A DNA stretch of 64,000 nt from Chloroflexota bacterium (GCA_028875055.1 JAPPGG010000014.1:196722-260721); one strand, 5' to 3'. Shown: positions 48,273-58,483, counted from the first letter of the stretch. The notes: generated by a model not told the origin, from the sequence alone. Made by a program: numbers and translations.

Positions 48273-48944
48273 TTACCCGGCTCCAACCGCCTGGGGAGAC
48301 CGGGCATTGGTCACTCCAATCATGCTGTCCCGGGTAACCAGTTCCGCCAGTTGTTCTTCGGTCATTTCTTGGGAGCCTTCCGGGCGTCGGGGCAGCACCA
48401 GGTACCTCAGGTCGGCGGTACTGTCCAGCACCAGGACCTCCACATCATCCCCCAGGTCAAGCCCAAACTCGCTGATCACGCCCCGCGGGTCCACCACGGC
48501 CCGGGAACGGTAAGCGAGGCTCTTGTACCAGTCCGGGGGCCGGCCCAGGAGGGCCCTGGGATAGCAGGAGCAGAGGGTACAGACGACCAGGTGGTGTAGT
48601 TTGTCGGTGTTCTCAACTACGTCCAGCTTCGGCGTGGTTACCGGTAGGGAATAGCCCAACTGGGCCAGAGCGGCCTCCGGGTCGGACAACAGAAGGGCCT
48701 TGAACTCTGGGTCGGCCCAGGCCCGGGCAACCACCCGGGCGCCGTCGGCCGGGGACCGGGCCTCCACCCGGTCAACCATGCCCTGGATCTCGTCCGGGGA
48801 ACAGATACCTTTTTCCACCAGCAGGGCCTCCATGGCCCTGGCGCGTAGGGCGTAATACCCCATCTCCTCATCGTGAGCCATGCCGGGATGGTCTTCGTGG
48901 TCATGTCCGTCGTGGCCGTTGCCCGGCGTCTCCGGTATTGTCAT
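48273..48944 (-). CDS. Nitrile hydratase alpha / thiocyanate hydrolase gamma-like subunit (Co-type motif)
   Basis: VVCTLCSCYPRALLGRPPDWYKSLAYRSRAVVDPRGV; ELVTRDSMIGV; His-rich N-terminus HDGHDHEDHPGMAH. Confidence 0.92.
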   Translation of the reverse strand: MTIPETPGNGHDGHDHEDHPGMAHDEEMGYYALRARAMEALLVEKGICSPDEIQGMVDRVEARSPADGARVVARAWADPEFKALLLSDPEAALAQLGYSLPVTTPKLDVVENTDKLHHLVVCTLCSCYPRALLGRPPDWYKSLAYRSRAVVDPRGVISEFGLDLGDDVEVLVLDSTADLRYLVLPRRPEGSQEMTEEQLAELVTRDSMIGVTNARSPQAVGAG

Positions 48945-48976
48945 GGTTGCCTCCTCGGTCGGGGCTGAAACCCGCT

Positions 48977-49291
48977 CTAAACGGGTTCCAGCCAGTGCTG
49001 GTAAATATCGACGTGAATCTTGTCGGATACTGGGCCCCGGTATTCCGGCCACACCTGTTTCTGGGAGAATTCAACCCGGTAGAGGGGTTGGGCAGGCTGT
49101 CCGTCACCGCCATAGGCCAGGGACTCGGGGTTTGGAAAGACGCCACACAGCTTGTGCACCCGGCCGGCCTGTCCCTGGATATAAGCGGGCGTTCTGAAGT
49201 GGCCGCCAGGATTGTCAACCCGGACCCTTACCTCGTCACCGGCTCGAAATCTCGCTGATTCGCCACCGGATGAAGTTGGACCTTGATTCAT
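48977..49291 (-). CDS. Nitrile hydratase beta C-terminal-like subunit (separate ORF)
   Basis: RFRAGDEVRVRVDNPGGHFRTPAYIQGQAGRVHKLCGVFPNPESLAYGGDG...PLYRVEF...VDIYQHWLEPV. Confidence 0.85.
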   Translation of the reverse strand: MNQGPTSSGGESARFRAGDEVRVRVDNPGGHFRTPAYIQGQAGRVHKLCGVFPNPESLAYGGDGQPAQPLYRVEFSQKQVWPEYRGPVSDKIHVDIYQHWLEPV

Positions 49292-49293
49292 AG

Positions 49294-49605
49294 CTACACC
49301 CGGTTCCTGATTTCCTCGAACTTGCCGTCCAGTTCCTCCCTGGTAATGACGCCTTTTTCCAGCAGCATTATTTCCAGGGCGGCAGTCCAGCGTTCGTAAT
49401 AGGAACAGGCCTCATAGGTCGCCGGGTCAAGGCTCTCGATGGCACGGCGCATCTCATCCGTGCGTCGCAGTCCCTTTTCGCTGAGGACATTGTGCATGGC
49501 ATCTACCCGCCTTTCCCAGTCGGACAGGTTGTGTTCTTCCTGGTCGATTGGATCTTCGTTGGGCCACCCGCCCCGGTCATGTACTTGCGGCATAAGTCGC
49601 TCCAT
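49294..49605 (-). CDS. Nitrile hydratase beta N-terminal-like / accessory subunit
   Basis: LSDWERRVDAMHNVLSEKGLRRTDEMRRAIESLDPATYEACSYYERWTAALEIMLLEKGVITREEL. Confidence 0.85.
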   Translation of the reverse strand: MERLMPQVHDRGGWPNEDPIDQEEHNLSDWERRVDAMHNVLSEKGLRRTDEMRRAIESLDPATYEACSYYERWTAALEIMLLEKGVITREELDGKFEEIRNRV

Positions 49606-49684
49606 TCAGGTAAGGCCGATTGCGGCCTATGATAATGTCGGCGGAAGGGCGTTACAAGCGGAATCCCATTGGTCTTGACGCGGG

Positions 49685-50500
49685 CTATGCTGGCCGCCAT
49701 AAATCAGCTACATCGCACACCCGCATGAACTCCACGTTGGGAAATGTGCGGATATGGCTGATCAGCCGCTCCAGCATCAACAGGCGCCCGGGACGCCCAA
49801 TGTATTGAGGGTGCATGGTCAGGTTGAAGGCGCGGCCGTAACGATAGAGTCCCTCAAACTCCGCCGACCACGACCCGAACACCTCGTCCGGATTGCGCAT
49901 GGGACCCACCCTGTTGGCGGCCGGGGCATAGACGAAATTGGGCGCGTCATCCAGCCCCCAGTGCACCGGTACTTCCACCAACCGTTTCGCCGGATCATCG
50001 GGGTTCAGCACGTAGGGTGCATCATCACCCATCAGGCTGCTGTCGTAGGCGAAACCGTGGGATGCCAGCAGATCCACCGACACCTCGCTCAGTTCCCAGC
50101 TGGGCGATCTGTATCCCGTGGGAGCCTGCCCGGTTATTCCCTGGAGAATCTCAATCCCCTTCTCGAGAATCTCCCGTTCCTGTTCGGGGTCCAGATAACC
50201 CGGCGGCTCGTGCATGTAGCCGTGGTGGCCCACCTCGTGTCCACGCCGGGCGATATCTTCAACCAGGTCCACATGGGTCTCGGCTACATAGCCCGGCACG
50301 TAAAAGCTGGCCTTGATTCCGTGGGCATCCAGAAAGTCCAATATGCGGGGAGCGGCCACTGAAGGACCGTACTCGGCCATGGACATCAGGCTGGGGAATT
50401 TGGCGAAGTTGGGGTCCCGCCACAGCCAGGAGGAAACGCCGTCCACGTCAAAGGTGAGCATCGCCACACACTGGGTATTTCCGGGCCAGATTCCCGACAT
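49685..50500 (-). CDS. Polysaccharide deacetylase family protein
   Basis: AMLTFDVDGVSSWLW; GHEVGHHGYMHEPPGYLDPEQE; GYRSPSWELSEVSVDLLASHGFAYDSSLMGDDAPY. Confidence 0.9.
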   Translation of the reverse strand: MSGIWPGNTQCVAMLTFDVDGVSSWLWRDPNFAKFPSLMSMAEYGPSVAAPRILDFLDAHGIKASFYVPGYVAETHVDLVEDIARRGHEVGHHGYMHEPPGYLDPEQEREILEKGIEILQGITGQAPTGYRSPSWELSEVSVDLLASHGFAYDSSLMGDDAPYVLNPDDPAKRLVEVPVHWGLDDAPNFVYAPAANRVGPMRNPDEVFGSWSAEFEGLYRYGRAFNLTMHPQYIGRPGRLLMLERLISHIRTFPNVEFMRVCDVADLWRPA

Positions 50501-50648
50501 TACGGTACCTCCAGGTCCAGGTCATCTTACATAGAGTTGAGCAGAGGCAGCATCAAAATACAAGAGAACCCTGCCCATAAGCGGGGCCTCACCCCCAGGA
50601 AGCGGTACTGGCAAGGCTTGGGAACATACCAGGAATGGCGCTCCCCGG

Positions 50649-51932
50649 CTAGCTTCCCGGGGCGGGTATCACATCAAACCCGGTGTAGGGCCGCAGCGCC
50701 TCGGGAATGACCACCGAGCCATCGGGCTGCTGGTTGTTCTCCAGGATGGCGATGATTACCCGGGGCAGCGCGAGGCCGGAGCCGTTCAAGGTGTGGACAA
50801 ATTCGGGACGGGCGCCCGCCGCCGACCGGTACCGGATGTTCGCCCGCCGGGCCTGAAAGTCAGTGCAGTTGGAGCAGGAACTGGCTTCCAGCCATTCCTC
50901 GCACCCGGCCGACCATATTTCAATGTCAAAGGTCTTCGCCGAAGGGAAAGAGATATCGCCGGTACACAGTTGCAGCACCCGGTATGCCAGACCCAGCCTC
51001 TGGCACACGTCCTCGGCGTCGGCCACCAGCCTGTCCAGTTCTTCGTCGGAGCTCTCCGGGGCCACGAATTTATACATTTCTACCTTGTTGAACTGGTGCA
51101 CTCGCTTGATGCCCCGGGTGTCCCTGCCGGCCGCCGCCTTTTCCCGGCGAAAGCACGGAGTCTGGGCCACGTAATACCGGGGAAGGGACTCAGGCGGAAG
51201 AATTTCATCCCGGTAAAGATTGGTAATAGGTACCTCGGCCGTGGGGATGAGCCAGAGGTCATCCTCTTCGTCCCAGTAGAGGTTCTCGGCAAACTTGGGC
51301 AAATTCCCGGAACCCTCCATGACCTCCCGGCGCACCAGTATCGGCAGCATCAACTCGGTGTAGCCGTGCTCCCGGCTGTGCAAGTCGAGCATCCAGGCGA
51401 TAGTTGCCCGTTCCAGCTTGGCCCCGTAACCCGACATGGTGTAGAAGCGGCTGCCGGAAAGCTTCACGCCCCGTTGAAAGTCGATAATTCCCAGGTCCTC
51501 CGCCAAGTCCCAGTGAGGTTTGCCGGGGAATTCCAGCGTTTTGGGTTCGCCCCAATGGCGCACGACTACGTTCTCTTCCTCGCTCAACCCCCTGGGAACA
51601 TCGGGGCGCGGTAAGTTGGGCAGTTCCAGCAGGATGGAGTGAATCCGGTCGTCCAGTTCCCTGGATTCCTGCTCCAGTATTTCAATCTCCTGGCCGACCT
51701 GGCGCATTTCCTGCACCACGTCTTCGGGAGCTTCGTTACCCTGGGAACGAAGCCGACCTATTTCGCGGCTGGCCTGGTTCCTGCGGGCACGCAACTCGTC
51801 GCCCTGGCTGATGGCCTGGCGTCTCCGGGCATCAAGTTCCAGCAATTCTTCCAGCGGGTCGTCTTCTCCCCGGGAAGCCAGGGCCTGCCGTACCGATTCT
51901 GGGTCACGCCTTATTTGTTCGATGGAAAGCAT
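50649..51932 (-). CDS. serS: Seryl-tRNA synthetase
   Basis: [77 protein letters not shown]. Confidence 0.97.
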   Translation of the reverse strand: MLSIEQIRRDPESVRQALASRGEDDPLEELLELDARRRQAISQGDELRARRNQASREIGRLRSQGNEAPEDVVQEMRQVGQEIEILEQESRELDDRIHSILLELPNLPRPDVPRGLSEEENVVVRHWGEPKTLEFPGKPHWDLAEDLGIIDFQRGVKLSGSRFYTMSGYGAKLERATIAWMLDLHSREHGYTELMLPILVRREVMEGSGNLPKFAENLYWDEEDDLWLIPTAEVPITNLYRDEILPPESLPRYYVAQTPCFRREKAAAGRDTRGIKRVHQFNKVEMYKFVAPESSDEELDRLVADAEDVCQRLGLAYRVLQLCTGDISFPSAKTFDIEIWSAGCEEWLEASSCSNCTDFQARRANIRYRSAAGARPEFVHTLNGSGLALPRVIIAILENNQQPDGSVVIPEALRPYTGFDVIPAPGS

Positions 51933-52015
51933 ACCTTTAATCTTTGCTCAAAATGTTTGGATACGGGGTGTTCAGCAGGCGAATGCCCCAAGGCCGCCCG
52001 GGACCGGATTGGCGC

Positions 52016-53557
52016 TCACTGCAAAGCATCGGCTTCCCCAGACTCCGCTTCCCCCTGATCCTCTCTCCGGGAACGCATCTGTGGAAACAACAAGACATCC
52101 CGGATGCTGGCCTGTCCGGTAAGCAGCATCACCAGGCGGTCAATGCCCACGCCCAGGCCGCCGGTGGGGGGCATGCCGTACTCCAGGGCAGTCAGGAAAT
52201 CCTCGTCCAGGCGGTCCACTTCTTCGTCCTGGTATCTCTCACGGATGGACTCCTGGGCTTCAAATCGTTCCCGCTGCACGGCAGGGTCATTCAGCTCAGT
52301 GTAGGAGTTGGCAATTTCCATGCCGGCCGCGAAGGCTTCAAACCGTTCCACGTACCCTGGCGACCCGGGCTTGGCCTTGGCCAGGGGCGACATGTCCTCA
52401 GGATAGTCCAACAGGAACGTGGGTTGCACCAGGTTAGGTTCTACAAAGGTGGATACCAGCTTGTCTATCAGGCGTCCCCGGCTCTCCCGGACCCCCACGT
52501 CGATGCCCAGCTGGAGCATTTTTCTGACCAGGGCCTCATCACCGGGATATTCATCAATGTCCACGCCACTGCGGCGATACAGCTCATCCTTCAGCTGGAG
52601 GCGCGGCCAGGGAGGCGCGAAATCAATAATCTCCTCGCCGTACGGGATGGACATGGTTCCCCGCGCATCCAGGGCAGCGGTTGAAATCATGCCCTCCACC
52701 ATTGTCATCACGTCGTTGTAATCGGCGTAGGCTTCGTAGCTTTCGAGGAGGGTAAACTCCGGGTTGTGGTCCTGGTCTATACCCTCGTTGCGAAAGACGC
52801 GGCCGATTTCATAAACACGGTCAAAACCGCCCACAATGAGCCGTTTCAGGTAAAGCTCGGTGGCGATGCGAAGGTACAGGCGCTGGTTGAGAGCATTGTG
52901 GTGGGTGTCGAAGGGGCGGGCATGGGCGCCGGCCGCCACTGGCACCAATATAGGGGTATCCACCTCCAGAAAACCCCGACCGTCCAGGTAGCGCCTGATG
53001 CTGTTGATGACCCGGCTCCGCTGGGCAAATGCCTCCATAACCTCTGGGTCGGCAATAAGGTCCAGGTAACGTTGCCTGTACCTGATTTCAACATCGCGTA
53101 AACCGTGGTACTTCTCGGGGAGGGGCCGCATTCCCTTGGCCAGGACGGTCACATCCCGGGCTTCGATGGTCACTTCTCCGGTGCGGGTGCGCAGCATTTG
53201 TCCCCCAACACCGATAAAGTCACCCAGGTCCAGATCTTTCAGCAGCTCATAGCCATCCCCCAGTACGTTCTGCCGGAACATGACCTGCACGGCGCCGGAA
53301 CCGTCCCTGATATCCAGAAAGGCGGCCCGTCCCATAACTCTCATGGAAACAATGCGTCCGGCCAGGGCATGTTCGGGAGCCGGACTGGCTTCTTCGTCCT
53401 GGCTTCCCGCCTTTTCCCATGCTTCAAACTCGGCAACGGCGGCGGCCGTGTCGCTGGTCCGCCTGTAACGGGGCGGGTAGGGGTCTATGCCCTTCTCCCG
53501 CAGCCTGTCCAGCTTTACTATGCGGCTTCCAACCAGTGAGTCTTCTCGGTCTTGCAT
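52016..53557 (-). CDS. lysS: Lysyl-tRNA synthetase (class II)
   Basis: GFLEVDTPILVPVAAGAHARPFDTHHNALNQRLYLRIATELYLKRLIVGGFDRVYEIGRVFRNEGI; GLGVGIDRLVMLLTGQASIRDVLLFP. Confidence 0.97.
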   Translation of the reverse strand: MQDREDSLVGSRIVKLDRLREKGIDPYPPRYRRTSDTAAAVAEFEAWEKAGSQDEEASPAPEHALAGRIVSMRVMGRAAFLDIRDGSGAVQVMFRQNVLGDGYELLKDLDLGDFIGVGGQMLRTRTGEVTIEARDVTVLAKGMRPLPEKYHGLRDVEIRYRQRYLDLIADPEVMEAFAQRSRVINSIRRYLDGRGFLEVDTPILVPVAAGAHARPFDTHHNALNQRLYLRIATELYLKRLIVGGFDRVYEIGRVFRNEGIDQDHNPEFTLLESYEAYADYNDVMTMVEGMISTAALDARGTMSIPYGEEIIDFAPPWPRLQLKDELYRRSGVDIDEYPGDEALVRKMLQLGIDVGVRESRGRLIDKLVSTFVEPNLVQPTFLLDYPEDMSPLAKAKPGSPGYVERFEAFAAGMEIANSYTELNDPAVQRERFEAQESIRERYQDEEVDRLDEDFLTALEYGMPPTGGLGVGIDRLVMLLTGQASIRDVLLFPQMRSRREDQGEAESGEADALQ

Positions 53558-53880
53558 GTGCAACAGTTTACAACCTGCATTGCTGGAATTGAAGCCTTGC
53601 TCAACGGGCGGCCAGCGCCGGGAAGTGGAAGCGGCCAGGAAAGCGACAGAACAGGCCCGAATGCCGCTCCTCTCAATTCCTGCTGCGGGGAATGCCACCT
53701 CAGTAATTCCGCGCCAGGGCAGTTGCCCCGTTCAATTGTTACAGAAGCATTCCAAAATTACGAATTCTGACGAAATAGTTAACAAACCTGAAAAACTATT
53801 GTTACAACGGGGCAATATTCGGCACAAATGGGAGCAATACAATTCTGGCTAGCATATTGCCAGGAGGAGAGTATCTCACC

Positions 53881-55233
53881 ATGCTTACCAGAATTTGGGA
53901 CCCCGGCTTAAACCCTTTAACCTTGCGGCGGTTTCTGCCCTATGTCCTGGCCGGGCTACTTGCCTCGGCCATCATGATGGGTTGGAACATCGCGTTTGCG
54001 CAGGACGACCCCACCGTAGAGGAAGTAGCGGCCACCGCGGCCACCGATGTTGGCAACCTTACCACCATGATGGCGGCTTTCCTGGTCTTCTTTATGCAGG
54101 CCGGTTTCGCCTTCCTGGGGGCAGGCCTCATCCGGTCCAAGAGCACAGTCAACTACATGACCAAGAGCTTTATGGACTTTGCCATTGCCTCCCTGTCGTT
54201 CTGGGCCTTCGGCTTCGCCATAATGATGGGGGCATCCGCCGCCGGCATCGCCGGAACTGACAACTTCTTCCTGCTCAATGGCGGCGATGACTGGCAGGTT
54301 TACGTGGACTGGATGTTCCAGATGGTGTTTGCCGGCACGGCGGCTACCATCGTGGCCGGCGCGGTGGCCGAGCGCACCAAGACCCAGGCTTACTTCGCCT
54401 ACAGCTTCCTGATTGGCGCGGTAATCTACCCCCTGTATGGCCACTGGGTCTGGAACGGCGATGGCTGGCTGGCAGCCCTGGGCGCGGCCGACTATGCCGG
54501 TTCCGGCGTGGTCCACGCCGTGGGCGGCTTCATTGCCCTGGCCGGCGCCGCTGTGGTTGGCCCCCGGACCGGCAAGTTCAACGCCGACGGCTCCGCCAAC
54601 CAGCTATACGGACACAACGTACCATATGTGATCATAGGTACCTTCATTCTTTTCTTCGGCTGGTTTGGATTCAACATAAACACGGGCGATTCCATTGGCC
54701 TGAACGCCGTTAACACGCTGCTGGCGGGAGCCACCGGCGCTATAGTCGCCCTTTACATCCAGCTGATCAAATCGGGCAAGATCGACATTCTGATGTCTTG
54801 CAACGGCGCGCTGGCGGGCCTGGTGGGCATAACCGCTCCGGTGGCCTATGTGGACCCCTGGGCTGCCGTAGTCATAGGCGCGCTGGCCGCGCCGATTATG
54901 ATGATTTCCGTATCAGTCATCGAAAAGGTGCTTAAAATCGACGACCCGGTGGGAGCGGCATCAGTGCACGGCGTTTGCGGCCTCTGGGGGCTGCTGGCCG
55001 TAGCCATATTCGCCAGCGGCAACAACGGAACGACCGGGCTGGTCGGTGGCAGCATCGACCTGCTGGTACCCCAGCTGGTCAGCATGGCGGTGGTACTGGC
55101 CTGGGCCCTGGGAACCGGCTTCCTGATGTTCTTCATCCTGAAGGTTGGCATGGGAGTCCGGTTGACCGAGGAGGAAGAACTGGCAGGGGTGGATGCTTCC
55201 GAGCACGGGATGGAAGCCTACCAGATGAGTTAG
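53881..55233 (+). CDS. amt: Ammonium transporter (Amt), with N-terminal signal-like extension
   Basis: AFLVFFMQAGFAFLGAGLIRSKSTVNYM; DYAGSGVVHAVGG; FGWFGFNINTGDS; VHGVCGLWG. Confidence 0.95.
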   Translation: MLTRIWDPGLNPLTLRRFLPYVLAGLLASAIMMGWNIAFAQDDPTVEEVAATAATDVGNLTTMMAAFLVFFMQAGFAFLGAGLIRSKSTVNYMTKSFMDFAIASLSFWAFGFAIMMGASAAGIAGTDNFFLLNGGDDWQVYVDWMFQMVFAGTAATIVAGAVAERTKTQAYFAYSFLIGAVIYPLYGHWVWNGDGWLAALGAADYAGSGVVHAVGGFIALAGAAVVGPRTGKFNADGSANQLYGHNVPYVIIGTFILFFGWFGFNINTGDSIGLNAVNTLLAGATGAIVALYIQLIKSGKIDILMSCNGALAGLVGITAPVAYVDPWAAVVIGALAAPIMMISVSVIEKVLKIDDPVGAASVHGVCGLWGLLAVAIFASGNNGTTGLVGGSIDLLVPQLVSMAVVLAWALGTGFLMFFILKVGMGVRLTEEEELAGVDASEHGMEAYQMS

Positions 55234-55442
55234 CTCCGGTCTCTTCGACCAGCTTCTACTCCGCAACTCAGTGGGGGCAGCCCTTGTGGCTGCCCTCTTC
55301 TTTCCCCAACATTGAGGCCGGCGTCGGCCAAGCCTCCAGAAAGTGTCTGGCAAATTAACACAAAGTTTACCTTTGCGATATTTCCCTGAAACACCTTGAT
55401 TCCAGAATAAGTTCATCAGCAAATTCAAGGGAGTACGAAACG

Positions 55443-55526
55443 ATGGAAATCATTCTTGCAGCAGCAGCCTTCATTGGTCTCTTCAGCATGTGGGTAATAG
55501 TCCCCAGGATGCTGCTCAAGAAGTAG
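55443..55526 (+). CDS. 27-aa single-TM microprotein, copy 1
   Basis: MEIILAAAAFIGLFSMWVIVPRMLLKK*; SD AGGGAG; paralog at 55717. Confidence 0.75.
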   Translation: MEIILAAAAFIGLFSMWVIVPRMLLKK

Positions 55527-55716
55527 GCCTAATCCGCCGGTCGGTCCAGCGCCCATGGACCCGCCCCGTGGTCGGATGTCCAACTCGGAAAACGCGGACC
55601 ACCGGCCAGGGAAAAAGCCAGGTTCTTGTAACAAAAAGTTAACAAGTTGGTAAATTCCCCGAAACATTAGGATTCCAAAATCTGGGCCATAAACCATTGG
55701 CGAGGAGCAACGAAAA

Positions 55717-55800
55717 ATGGAAATCATCGCGGCGGGGGCAGCATTCATCGGACTCTTCAGCATGTGGGTAGTGCTGCCAAAACTGTTCCTGAAGAAGTAG
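55717..55800 (+). CDS. 27-aa single-TM microprotein, copy 2
   Basis: MEIIAAGAAFIGLFSMWVVLPKLFLKK*; SD GAGGAG; 20/27 identical to copy 1. Confidence 0.75.
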   Translation: MEIIAAGAAFIGLFSMWVVLPKLFLKK

Positions 55801-55999
55801 TCGGGACTCGAAACCCCGGTACTTCAGGAAGGGCGGCCTGACTGAAACCCTGAAAGGTCCATACTTCGAGCGCTTGGATTGGAGTATGGGCTGTTTCTAT
55901 TCCTGCAGTGAAGGTTGTGGCCCGCCCAGCTCGTTTGGGCCGTAGCGTTTAAATTCCAAACTTCGTTCGCCGGATTCGCCAAAAGGGAGATGGCAAAGT

Positions 56000-57214
56000 A
56001 TGAATACTGGAGATACTGCCTGGATTCTGGCTTGCTCGGCGCTGGTCCTCCTTATGACCCCGGGTCTGGCCTTCTTCTACGGGGGCCTGGTCCGCCGGAA
56101 AAACGCCACCGCGACCATAATGCACAGCCTTATGTGCATGGGCCTGGTTGGAGTGGTCTGGGTCCTGTGGGGCTACAGCCTGGCATTCAGCGGAGATTTC
56201 AACGGCTGGGGCATTGTTGGAGATCTGCAGTGGTTTGGCCTTGCCGGCGTAAGCGCAGACGAAACAGGCCCCTACGCCGATAACATCTCTCACCAGACCT
56301 TTATGGTCTTCCAGGGAATGTTCGCCATCATTACGCCGGCGCTGATAACCGGCGGATTTGCCGAGCGAATGAAGTTCAGCGCCTTTGTCATTTTCACCGT
56401 GGTATGGGTGACCGTCGTTTACGCCCCCGTAACCCACTGGGTGTGGGGCGGCGGCTGGCTGGGCAACCTGGGCGCGCTGGACTTCGCCGGCGGCACGGTG
56501 GTCCACATCAACTCCGGTATAGCAGCCCTGGCCGCTGCATTGATCATCGGAAAACGCATTGGCTTTGGCGAGCAGCCCATGCCGCCTCACAACGTCCCGA
56601 TGATTGTCCTCGGAGCCGGTCTGCTGTGGTTCGGCTGGTTCGGCTTTAACGCCGGAAGCGCCCTGGCTGCCGATGGTGTGGCGGTTAACGCCTTTGTAGT
56701 GACCAATACTGCCGCAGCGGCCGCGCTGGTTTCCTGGGTAGCGATGTCCTGGATATTCGGGAAGCGCCCCAGCATCATCGGCGCCGCTTCGGGTGCGGTG
56801 GCCGGCCTGGTGGCGATAACCCCGGCGGCAGGCTTTGTGGGCGCAATGCCGGCGGTTATAATTGGTCTCGTGGCAGGTGCAATCTGTTACGGCGCCATTG
56901 AACTGCTGCTCAAGCTGAAAGTGGACGACGCCCTGGCGGTCTGGGGTGTTCACGGCATGGGCGGCACCTGGGGCGCCCTGGCCACCGGCCTTTTCGTGGG
57001 CATCGGATACAGCGCCCTGCCCGATGGGACGGGCCGCGGCGAGCAGGTACTGATTCAGTTGATCGGTATCGTTGGCACCGCCATATGGTCCTTCATCGCT
57101 ACCAGCGCAATCCTGCTGGCCCTGAAATACACCATCGGCCTCAGGGTTGATGAAAGCGAGGAACAGCTGGGTCTGGATGCTTCCACCCACGGCGAAGGCG
57201 CATACACAATCTAG
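56000..57214 (+). CDS. amt: Ammonium transporter (Amt), second paralog
   Basis: LLMTPGLAFFYGGLVRRKN; DFAGGTVVHINSGIAALAAAL; FGWFGFNAGSAL; WGVHGMGGTWGALATG. Confidence 0.95.
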   Translation: MNTGDTAWILACSALVLLMTPGLAFFYGGLVRRKNATATIMHSLMCMGLVGVVWVLWGYSLAFSGDFNGWGIVGDLQWFGLAGVSADETGPYADNISHQTFMVFQGMFAIITPALITGGFAERMKFSAFVIFTVVWVTVVYAPVTHWVWGGGWLGNLGALDFAGGTVVHINSGIAALAAALIIGKRIGFGEQPMPPHNVPMIVLGAGLLWFGWFGFNAGSALAADGVAVNAFVVTNTAAAAALVSWVAMSWIFGKRPSIIGAASGAVAGLVAITPAAGFVGAMPAVIIGLVAGAICYGAIELLLKLKVDDALAVWGVHGMGGTWGALATGLFVGIGYSALPDGTGRGEQVLIQLIGIVGTAIWSFIATSAILLALKYTIGLRVDESEEQLGLDASTHGEGAYTI

Positions 57215-57290
57215 ATTTTCGGCGGCCCATTAACGCCTCAATTGAGGTATGGAGTCCGCCAGGGAAAAACAAACAGCGAGGTTTTAGTAA

Positions 57291-58316
57291 ATGAGCTACA
57301 AGGCTGAGTACATATGGATTGACGGTCAGGAGCCCACGGCGAAGCTGCGTTCCAAGGGCAAGATCGTGCCCGATGGCGAAGAGCCCCCTGTCTGGGGATT
57401 TGACGGCTCCAGCACCAACCAGGCGCCAGGCGAAGCTTCGGACTGTGTTCTGAATCCCGTGCTGGTCGTACCCGACCCGATTCGCGGCGGCGACAACAAG
57501 CTGGTCATGTGCGAGGTCCTGCTGACCGACATGACCGCCCATCCTTCCAACACCCGCGCCGGCTGCGCGGCCGCTGCTGCCCAGTACGCCGACCTGGACT
57601 TCTGGTTCGGCATCGAGCAGGAGTACACCTTCTTTGACGGGATCAAGCCCCTGGGCTGGCCCGACAACGGTTTCCCCGCGCCCCAGGGCGGCTACTACTG
57701 CGGCGTGGGATCCGATGAGGTTTTCGGGCGCCCGGTGGTTGAACAGCACATGGACGCCTGCCTTTACGCCGGCCTGGCCATATCCGGCATTAACGGCGAA
57801 GTGATGCCGGCCCAGTGGGAGTTCCAGATCGGGCCCATCGGCGCCCCTGCCGTAGGAGACCACCTCTGGCTGGCCCGCTGGCTCCTTTATCGCATTGGCG
57901 AGGACGTGGAGACGGTGGATGGCCGCCGCGGAATCAGCGCAACCCTGGACCCCAAGCCGGTAAAGGGCGACTGGAACGGCGCCGGGGCCCACACCAACTT
58001 CTCCACCAACCGGATGCGCGAAGACTACGACGCCTGCGTTGCTGCCGCCGAGGCCCTGAGCAAGCGCCACGACCTGCACATCGCCAACTACGGTCACCGG
58101 ATTGAGGAGCGGCTGACCGGCCTGCATGAGACCTGCTCATACCGCGAGTTCCGGTATGGCGTCTCCGACCGGGGCGCCTCCGTGCGGATACCCTGGCAGG
58201 TGGCCAGGGACCGCATGGGCTACATCGAAGACCGCCGCCCCAACGCCAACTCAGACCCCTACGTCGTCACCCGGTTGATTGTTGAGACCGTGGGCGCCGA
58301 CGCCAAGGGACAGTAG
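57291..58316 (+). CDS. glnII: Glutamine synthetase type II (eukaryotic-like)
   Basis: YKAEYIWIDGQEPTAKLRSKGKI; WGFDGSSTNQAPGEASDCVLNPV; GAGAHTNFST. Confidence 0.94.
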   Translation: MSYKAEYIWIDGQEPTAKLRSKGKIVPDGEEPPVWGFDGSSTNQAPGEASDCVLNPVLVVPDPIRGGDNKLVMCEVLLTDMTAHPSNTRAGCAAAAAQYADLDFWFGIEQEYTFFDGIKPLGWPDNGFPAPQGGYYCGVGSDEVFGRPVVEQHMDACLYAGLAISGINGEVMPAQWEFQIGPIGAPAVGDHLWLARWLLYRIGEDVETVDGRRGISATLDPKPVKGDWNGAGAHTNFSTNRMREDYDACVAAAEALSKRHDLHIANYGHRIEERLTGLHETCSYREFRYGVSDRGASVRIPWQVARDRMGYIEDRRPNANSDPYVVTRLIVETVGADAKGQ

Positions 58317-58337
58317 ATCGGTCAGAGAGTCATTGCG

Positions 58338-58367
58338 GAAACGCCGCCTCGGGCGAGGCGGCGTTTT
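58338..58367 (+). terminator. Rho-independent terminator after glnII
   Basis: AACGCCGCCTC-GGGC-GAGGCGGCGTTTTCC. Confidence 0.8.
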
Positions 58368-58483
58368 CCTGTCAGTACGGGTTCCCGCAGTTTGAAGTAA
58401 ATTATGCCATTTGCAGCCTCCGGTAAAGGCAAATGTACCCCTGGCCCCGCCGGACTAACAGAAACGCGCCTCGGGAGTTTGAA

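Noticed and set aside
50649-51932. serS as part of a local Sec-insertion cluster
   Set aside because: SerRS does charge tRNA-Sec but it is an essential housekeeping gene; no selA, selB, selD or tRNA-Sec was recognised in the window
55949-57190. 413-aa minus-strand ORF opposite the second amt
   Set aside because: Fully antisense to a well-conserved ammonium transporter
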